Origin: Vicinamibacteria bacterium
GTDB taxonomy: Bacteria; Acidobacteriota; Vicinamibacteria; Fen-336; JAGNNV01
DNA length: 6,871 nucleotides
Direction: 5' to 3'
Assembly: GCA_016650185.1 (NCBI GenBank)
Contig: JAENWE010000022.1
Span: 1 to 6,871, forward strand
Shown piece by piece: positions 1 through 4,216 of this stretch. The position numbers were made by a program, and so were the translations under genes. Position 1 is the first letter of the stretch. Each line of letters begins with the position of its first letter. The notes under the pieces are model-generated. The model ran no database searches and was not told where the DNA came from. It saw only the letters and a list, made by a program, of their open reading frames with translations.

Positions 1-1290
1 CGCTCGGCCGGACCGGCCATCACCCTCTCCTACCTGCTCGCCGCCTTCGCCTGCGTGCTCGCGGGACTGTGCTACGCCGAACTCGCCGGAATGATCCCCG
101 TCGCCGGAAGCGCCTACACCTATGCCTACGCGGCCCTCGGTGAGATCGTGGCCTGGCTCATCGGCTGGGCTCTGGTGCTCGAGTACTCGTTCGCGGCAGC
201 GGCGGTTTCCGTCGGGTGGTCGGGCTATTTCGTAAGCGTGCTGCGCGACACCGGCATCGTGTTCCCACCGCGGTTCACGGCGCCGGTCGGAGCCCTGGCC
301 GGAGCAACCGGGGAGACGGCTATCCTGAACGTGCCCGCCGCCGTCATCGTCATCGTCATCACTCTGGTCCTGGTGCTCGGCATTCGCCTCTCGTCGCGCC
401 TCAACGCGGCCATGGTGGTTGTGAAGGTCGGGGTGATCGTGCTCTTCGTTGGAGCCGGCGCGTTCTTCGTGGACCCGCGAAACTGGACGCCGTTCGTGCC
501 CCAAAACGAGGCATTCGGCCGCTTTGGCTGGAGCGGTGTGCTCAGAGGCGCGGGCATCGTCTTCATGGCGTACCTGGGCTTCGACGCCGTCTCCACCGCA
601 GCCCAGGAGGCGAAAAACCCGAAGCGCGACTTGCCGCTCGCCACCCTCGCCTCGCTCACCATCAGCGCCGCTTTGTACGTGGCCGTCTCCATTGTGCTCA
701 CCGGAATCGTCCCCTACTCCGAGCTCGACGTGCCGGACCCAATCGCCGTGGGTATTGATGCCACCGGTCTCACCTGGCTGCGCCCCATCGTCAAGCTGGG
801 CGCCCTGGTCGCTCTGACCAATGTCATTCTGGTTCTTCTGATGGCCCAGGCCCGGATCTTCATGACCATGAGCCGCGATGGTTTGCTGCCGCCGCTGTTC
901 GCGCACATCCACCCTCGCTTTCGAACCCCCCATGTCACGACCCTCATGACCGGAGGGGCGGTGGCCCTGATGGCCGCAGCCTTCCCGATCGGCCTGCTCG
1001 GCGAACTGGTGTCTTTGGGGACCCTCTTCATCTTCATCGTGGTGTGTGCCGGCGTGGCCGTGATGCGCCGTCGCGCCCCTGAGATGGAACGTCCGTTTAG
1101 GACCCCCGGCGCACCCTTCGTTCCCATTATGGGCGCACTTGTCTGCCTTTATCTGGGTCTTGGCCTGCCGGTTGGGACCTGGGCGCGCTTCCTGGTGTGG
1201 CAGGCGCTGGGTCTCGTGCTGTACTTCGCCTACGGTCGGCGGCGGTCCGTCCTGCAACGAGGGATTCCGCCCGCGTCCGCCGAGCTGTGA
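1..1290 (+). CDS. APC-superfamily amino acid permease (CAT/YfnA-like), 5'-truncated by window edge
   Basis: Integral inner-membrane carrier of the amino acid-polyamine-organocation superfamily, probably importing an amino acid by proton symport; the substrate cannot be read from sequence. The frame is open from base 1, so the true start and helix 1 lie upstream; 429 residues are visible and I estimate 50-70 are missing. The first residues (AGPAITLSY) match the start of helix 2 in this family. About eleven hydrophobic segments follow, near residues 7-29, 40-70, 111-130, 136-156, 180-200, 214-238, 262-288, 312-330, 338-356, 372-390 and 396-412. Family hallmarks are GFDAVSTAAQEAKNPKRDLP (193-212, end of helix 6 and its loop), ARIFMTMSRDGLLPP (284-298) with HPRFRTP (304-310), and RPFRTPGAP near 364-372. 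The usual Glu-Glu in the 'AEEAKNP' loop reads Gln-Glu here. It ends in TGA and is followed after 26 bases by the amidase gene on the same strand, suggesting an operon. The family call is firm; substrate is unknown. Confidence 0.93.
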   Translation, partial: RSAGPAITLSYLLAAFACVLAGLCYAELAGMIPVAGSAYTYAYAALGEIVAWLIGWALVLEYSFAAAAVSVGWSGYFVSVLRDTGIVFPPRFTAPVGALAGATGETAILNVPAAVIVIVITLVLVLGIRLSSRLNAAMVVVKVGVIVLFVGAGAFFVDPRNWTPFVPQNEAFGRFGWSGVLRGAGIVFMAYLGFDAVSTAAQEAKNPKRDLPLATLASLTISAALYVAVSIVLTGIVPYSELDVPDPIAVGIDATGLTWLRPIVKLGALVALTNVILVLLMAQARIFMTMSRDGLLPPLFAHIHPRFRTPHVTTLMTGGAVALMAAAFPIGLLGELVSLGTLFIFIVVCAGVAVMRRRAPEMERPFRTPGAPFVPIMGALVCLYLGLGLPVGTWARFLVWQALGLVLYFAYGRRRSVLQRGIPPASAEL

Positions 1291-1300
1291 GTCTCTCCAC

Positions 1301-1304
1301 GAGG
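1301..1304 (+). promoter_or_regulatory. Weak ribosome binding site (GAGG) for the amidase gene
   Basis: GAGG lies 12 bases before the ATG at 1317, a longer spacing than ideal. It is the only purine-rich Shine-Dalgarno-like element in the 26-base gap after the permease stop. The alternative GTG at 1287 has no such element close upstream. Translation may partly depend on ribosomes finishing the permease gene. Confidence 0.4.
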
Positions 1305-1316
1305 TCTATCGATTCT

Positions 1317-2582
1317 ATGAACACCCTCAGTCGAACAGCGATTCTCGTCCTCCTCTCCTGTCCATTGGCGGCTCAGAACAGCGTTTCGGGGGAGTGGATG
1401 CTGACCCTGCACGAACCATTCGGGCCGCCGGGTATTTCCCGCCTGTCCCTGCTCGCATCCGAGGGCAAGATCACGGGCTCACTGTGGGATGAGAGAGTCC
1501 AGGGAACGGTGCGGGACGACCGCATCACCTTCAAGGCCGAGGACGTCGCTTTCGCACTGACCCTCCAGGGCGAGACCCTGGAAGGCGAAGCCACGTCCAG
1601 TGGCGAGACGGTCCGGGTCAGCGCGGTTCGAATTCCGCAGCGCCCTGCCGCTCCGCACACTCACGACTTCGAGCCCACGGCGTTTCATGAGTATTTTTCG
1701 TCTCAGATCAAGCCAGCGCTACACATCCAGGTGGGCGACACCGTAAGGACCTGGGCGGTGGACGCGGGCGGTCGTGACCATGAGGGAAGTCGCCGGTCGG
1801 CCGGCGGCAACCCGCAGACCGGACCATTCTTCGTCGACGGCGCGGTGCCCGGCGACACCCTGGTCGTCCGCCTCAACAAGGTAGCCATCAATCGCGACTG
1901 GGCGCGAAGCGGCAGCGGCATCATGCGCCGGGCGTTGGAGCCCGAGACCCTCGGCGCCATGACCTGGGCCAAGGACTTCCCGAATCGGTGGCAGCTGGAT
2001 CCGGTGAAGGGCCTTGCCTCCCTGGAGAAGCCTACCGAAGCCCTCAAGAGACTCGTCATCCCCCTTCGGCCGATGCTTGGGTGCATCGCAGTGGCCCCGC
2101 CCGAGTCCTGGTCCATTCGAACCCGGGATTCCGGATCGTACGGCGGCAACATGGACTACAACGAGATGCGGGAAGGCACGACGCTTTACCTTCCGGTCTT
2201 TCATCCCGGCGCCTTGTTGTTCCTGGGCGACGGCCACGCGGCTCAGGGCGACGGGGAACTGACGGGCGACGCGCTCGAGACGTCGATGGACTTCGAGTTC
2301 ACGGTGGATGTGATCCCGGGCCGCAGCTTCGGCCATCCGCTCGCCGAAAACGCTGATTTCCTGATCAGCATTGGCATCGGCGGCTCACTCGATCGCGCCC
2401 TCCAGCAGGCCACGAGCGGCATGGTCCGCTGGCTCGAGCGCGACTATGGCCTGAACGCCAACGAATCCGCCATGTTGCTCGGCTTTGCAGCGCAGTATGA
2501 CGTCGTGGACCTGGTGGGCTCGCAGGTGAGTATGGCGATGCGGTTGCCAAAGACGACGCTTGGCCCGTTGACGAAAAAGTAG
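1317..2582 (+). CDS. Exported acetamidase/formamidase-family protein with an N-terminal beta-rich domain
   Basis: Likely amidohydrolase of the FmdA/AmdA family, which hydrolyses formamide, acetamide or similar short amides to ammonia and the carboxylate. The product is 421 residues from ATG 1317. Residues 1-20 look like a Sec signal peptide (Arg6, hydrophobic core 8-15, likely cut near LAAQ), so it probably acts in the periplasm or envelope. Residues about 21-108 form a separate beta-rich module with alternating strands (GEWMLTL, KITGSLWD, VQGTVRDDRITF, TLEGEA). The amidase domain runs from about 114 to 415, with GPFFVDGAVPGDTLVV (169-184), GCIAVAPP (255-262), GGNMD (276-280), LPVFHPGALLFLGDGHAAQ (292-310) followed by GDGEL, and ETSMD (321-325), all family signatures. 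Most family members I know lack an export signal and this front domain. An in-frame GTG at 1287, overlapping the permease TGA, would add ten residues; I prefer the ATG because it gives a compact signal peptide and has a weak GAGG. Family is confident; substrate is not. Confidence 0.92.
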   Translation: MNTLSRTAILVLLSCPLAAQNSVSGEWMLTLHEPFGPPGISRLSLLASEGKITGSLWDERVQGTVRDDRITFKAEDVAFALTLQGETLEGEATSSGETVRVSAVRIPQRPAAPHTHDFEPTAFHEYFSSQIKPALHIQVGDTVRTWAVDAGGRDHEGSRRSAGGNPQTGPFFVDGAVPGDTLVVRLNKVAINRDWARSGSGIMRRALEPETLGAMTWAKDFPNRWQLDPVKGLASLEKPTEALKRLVIPLRPMLGCIAVAPPESWSIRTRDSGSYGGNMDYNEMREGTTLYLPVFHPGALLFLGDGHAAQGDGELTGDALETSMDFEFTVDVIPGRSFGHPLAENADFLISIGIGGSLDRALQQATSGMVRWLERDYGLNANESAMLLGFAAQYDVVDLVGSQVSMAMRLPKTTLGPLTKK

Positions 2583-2614
2583 CGAGCCCAAGGAACTGTC
2601 CTGCGAGGAAGGAG
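2583..2614. other. Convergent intergenic gap without a clear terminator
   Basis: Only 32 bases separate the amidase TAG from the hydrolase TGA on the opposite strand. A tiny inverted repeat (AGGA, loop ACTG, TCCT, at 2591-2602) is present, but its 4-base stem is too weak and no T-run follows on either strand. Transcription of the two units probably ends by a Rho-type mechanism or reads into the opposing gene. Confidence 0.6.
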
Positions 2615-4183
2615 TCAGCGGGGCAATACCCATTGGATGGGCGGGAGTTTCACCTCGCTGGGAAGCGACGACATGTCGCCGGTCCGAGCGAAGGTCAGGA
2701 TCTGCTGGGCAAATTCGGGTGAAGCGTCCATGGCATCATCGAGTGCCGGATGCGATCCCCCGTGGACCACCACGAACCTGCTCCTTTTGAAGTGAGGAGC
2801 GAGTTCAAGGGCGTTCTCGAGGGGCGTCGACACGTCGTAGTCGCCTTGCGCGATCACCGTGGGAATCTGGGTGTCGAAATTCTGTCGAAAGGCATCCCCG
2901 AGGTCGATCTCCCAGACCGGGCACGCGGCGCGATAGTTGAAGCCGAGCGGTCCGACGATGGCGACCGCGGGGTCCGCCGCGATCTGGGCACTGCGCGCGG
3001 GAGTGATCCCCGATCCACAGTCCAGCATGTAGAAGCTGGCCGTCCGGAAGCTCTCGGTCTGACGGTCGCGAAGGCGCTGCTCGGCTGCGGCGGTGAAGTC
3101 GCCCCGGTACAAGGTGAGGACGTCGGAGGCCCAGGTCCGCATTCCGTTACGGGATTGCGCGGTGGCGGTGTAGCCAAACGCCATGCCGCGCACATCCTCA
3201 GGGCCGAAGCGCACCCGTTGCATGGCTCCCGTTTTCGGATCCTTCAGGGAAACCACGACGGGCTCAGAGGTGACACGCTCGATGACCTTCTCGAAGGCCG
3301 CCATCATCCCACCGGACGGAACCAGGCCCTCAAGGGCCGGAGCCGCGTCGGCCTCCGCCGCCAGCCTCTTGATGGAGTTCAGCACGTGGGACGGCATGTC
3401 GTAGGTGTGATCCGGGCCCTCCATCCCACGGAGGACGGCGCGCTCAACGATCTGCGGGAAGCGTCGCATGGTGGCCATGGCCCAATGGGAGCCGAAACTG
3501 CCGCCCCACAAGACGATCCGTTCATAGCCAAAGGCCTTCCGAACGTCATCGAGGTCGGCGGCCGCCTCCAGAACCGTGAATCCCCCGAGGTCGAGGCCCT
3601 GCTCAATCCAGAACGCCTTCTCTCGCCGAGCCGCCTTCTGCACCGCCTCGATCCGCTCGTCATCGGATACCGCGCGGTCGAGGGGAAAGGGCGGTTGGAT
3701 TTCGATCCAGGTCGTGGGTTTGGACGGACCGATCCCCCGCTGGCTCACCACCACCAGATCGGCCGTCTGGTGAAGGGATTGAAGCCTCTTCTCGTAGTAG
3801 CCGCGGCGGGACAGGAGGGGCTCCAGCCCACCGAAGCTCGGACCGCCATACAACAGGAAGATCGGCGGCGCACCGGGCTCTGGACGCACCGCCTTGAAGC
3901 GATAGACATCCAGGCTGATCACGGCACTCCCGGGCTTGTTCCGGTTCACGGGGACAAAGATGACCCCTCGCTCGGCCGACGTGAGCCCCCCCGCTTCGAG
4001 CGGGATCCGCTCCGGGTACAGGAACATTGAGCCGGCCGGCGGTGTCGGAGCCGCAACCTTTCGCGGAGTCGCCTGCGGGGCCGCCGCCTGCGCGCGGAGG
4101 CCCGGGAGCCACAGAGCGGTGACCAATCCAAAGAGGGGAAACACGGCTCTTGCACGGAGTCGCAACAGGGTCGGTTTGTTCAT
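2615..4183 (-). CDS. Exported alpha/beta hydrolase, proline iminopeptidase/TAP-like (peptidase S33-like)
   Basis: Probable secreted serine peptidase that removes N-terminal residues or short peptides; an esterase role cannot be excluded. The product is 522 residues. Residues 1-33 are a signal peptide (basic start, hydrophobic stretch 14-28, likely cut after AQA), followed by an Ala/Pro-rich linker to about 50. The alpha/beta-hydrolase fold begins near 72. YGGP (112-115) sits at the oxyanion position, where related peptidases have HGGP, and SQRGIGPS (147-154) corresponds to the family's DQRGxGxS. The nucleophile elbow is GGSFG with Ser229. The putative acid is Asp450 in GDYDVSTP and the base His478 in GGSHPA, both in a C-terminal TAP-like part. 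A long insertion between about 250 and 435 is probably the helical cap that gives substrate selectivity; Cys389 and Cys421 within it could pair. The start is set by a good AAGGA six bases upstream. The gene lies 33 bases after the propeller gene on the same strand, so they are likely co-transcribed. Exact substrate is unknown. Confidence 0.9.
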   Translation of the reverse strand: MNKPTLLRLRARAVFPLFGLVTALWLPGLRAQAAAPQATPRKVAAPTPPAGSMFLYPERIPLEAGGLTSAERGVIFVPVNRNKPGSAVISLDVYRFKAVRPEPGAPPIFLLYGGPSFGGLEPLLSRRGYYEKRLQSLHQTADLVVVSQRGIGPSKPTTWIEIQPPFPLDRAVSDDERIEAVQKAARREKAFWIEQGLDLGGFTVLEAAADLDDVRKAFGYERIVLWGGSFGSHWAMATMRRFPQIVERAVLRGMEGPDHTYDMPSHVLNSIKRLAAEADAAPALEGLVPSGGMMAAFEKVIERVTSEPVVVSLKDPKTGAMQRVRFGPEDVRGMAFGYTATAQSRNGMRTWASDVLTLYRGDFTAAAEQRLRDRQTESFRTASFYMLDCGSGITPARSAQIAADPAVAIVGPLGFNYRAACPVWEIDLGDAFRQNFDTQIPTVIAQGDYDVSTPLENALELAPHFKRSRFVVVHGGSHPALDDAMDASPEFAQQILTFARTGDMSSLPSEVKLPPIQWVLPR

Positions 4184-4189
4184 TCTGAG

Positions 4190-4194
4190 TCCTT
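4190..4194 (-). promoter_or_regulatory. Ribosome binding site (AAGGA) of the alpha/beta hydrolase gene
   Basis: On the minus strand AAGGA lies six bases before the ATG at 4183, a near-ideal Shine-Dalgarno spacing. It fixes the hydrolase start and sits within the 33-base gap after the upstream gene's TAA. No promoter-like pair is evident in that gap, which fits co-transcription. Confidence 0.75.
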
Positions 4195-4216
4195 AGTTGG
4201 TTGGACGATTGCGGGA

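Noticed and set aside
343..361. Short tandem GTCATC repeat
   Set aside because: It encodes Val-Ile repeats in a transmembrane helix and is explained by codon preference in a hydrophobic segment.
216..758. Plus-strand open frame of 180 codons inside the permease
   Set aside because: Arg/His-rich out-of-frame translation of membrane-helix codons; the permease frame carries clear family motifs across the same bases.
2629..2641. Perfect inverted repeat CCCAT-TGG-ATGGG as a terminator for the amidase transcript
   Set aside because: The five-base stem has a three-base loop, no T-run follows, and it lies inside the 3' end of the hydrolase coding sequence; it is probably chance.
2750..4030. Long open frame on the plus strand (426 codons)
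   Set aside because: It lies entirely antisense to the hydrolase, which has a signal peptide, complete catalytic triad and a strong ribosome binding site. The plus-strand translation is low-complexity, rich in Arg, Gly and His, with no recognisable domain; such frames are expected in GC-rich DNA.
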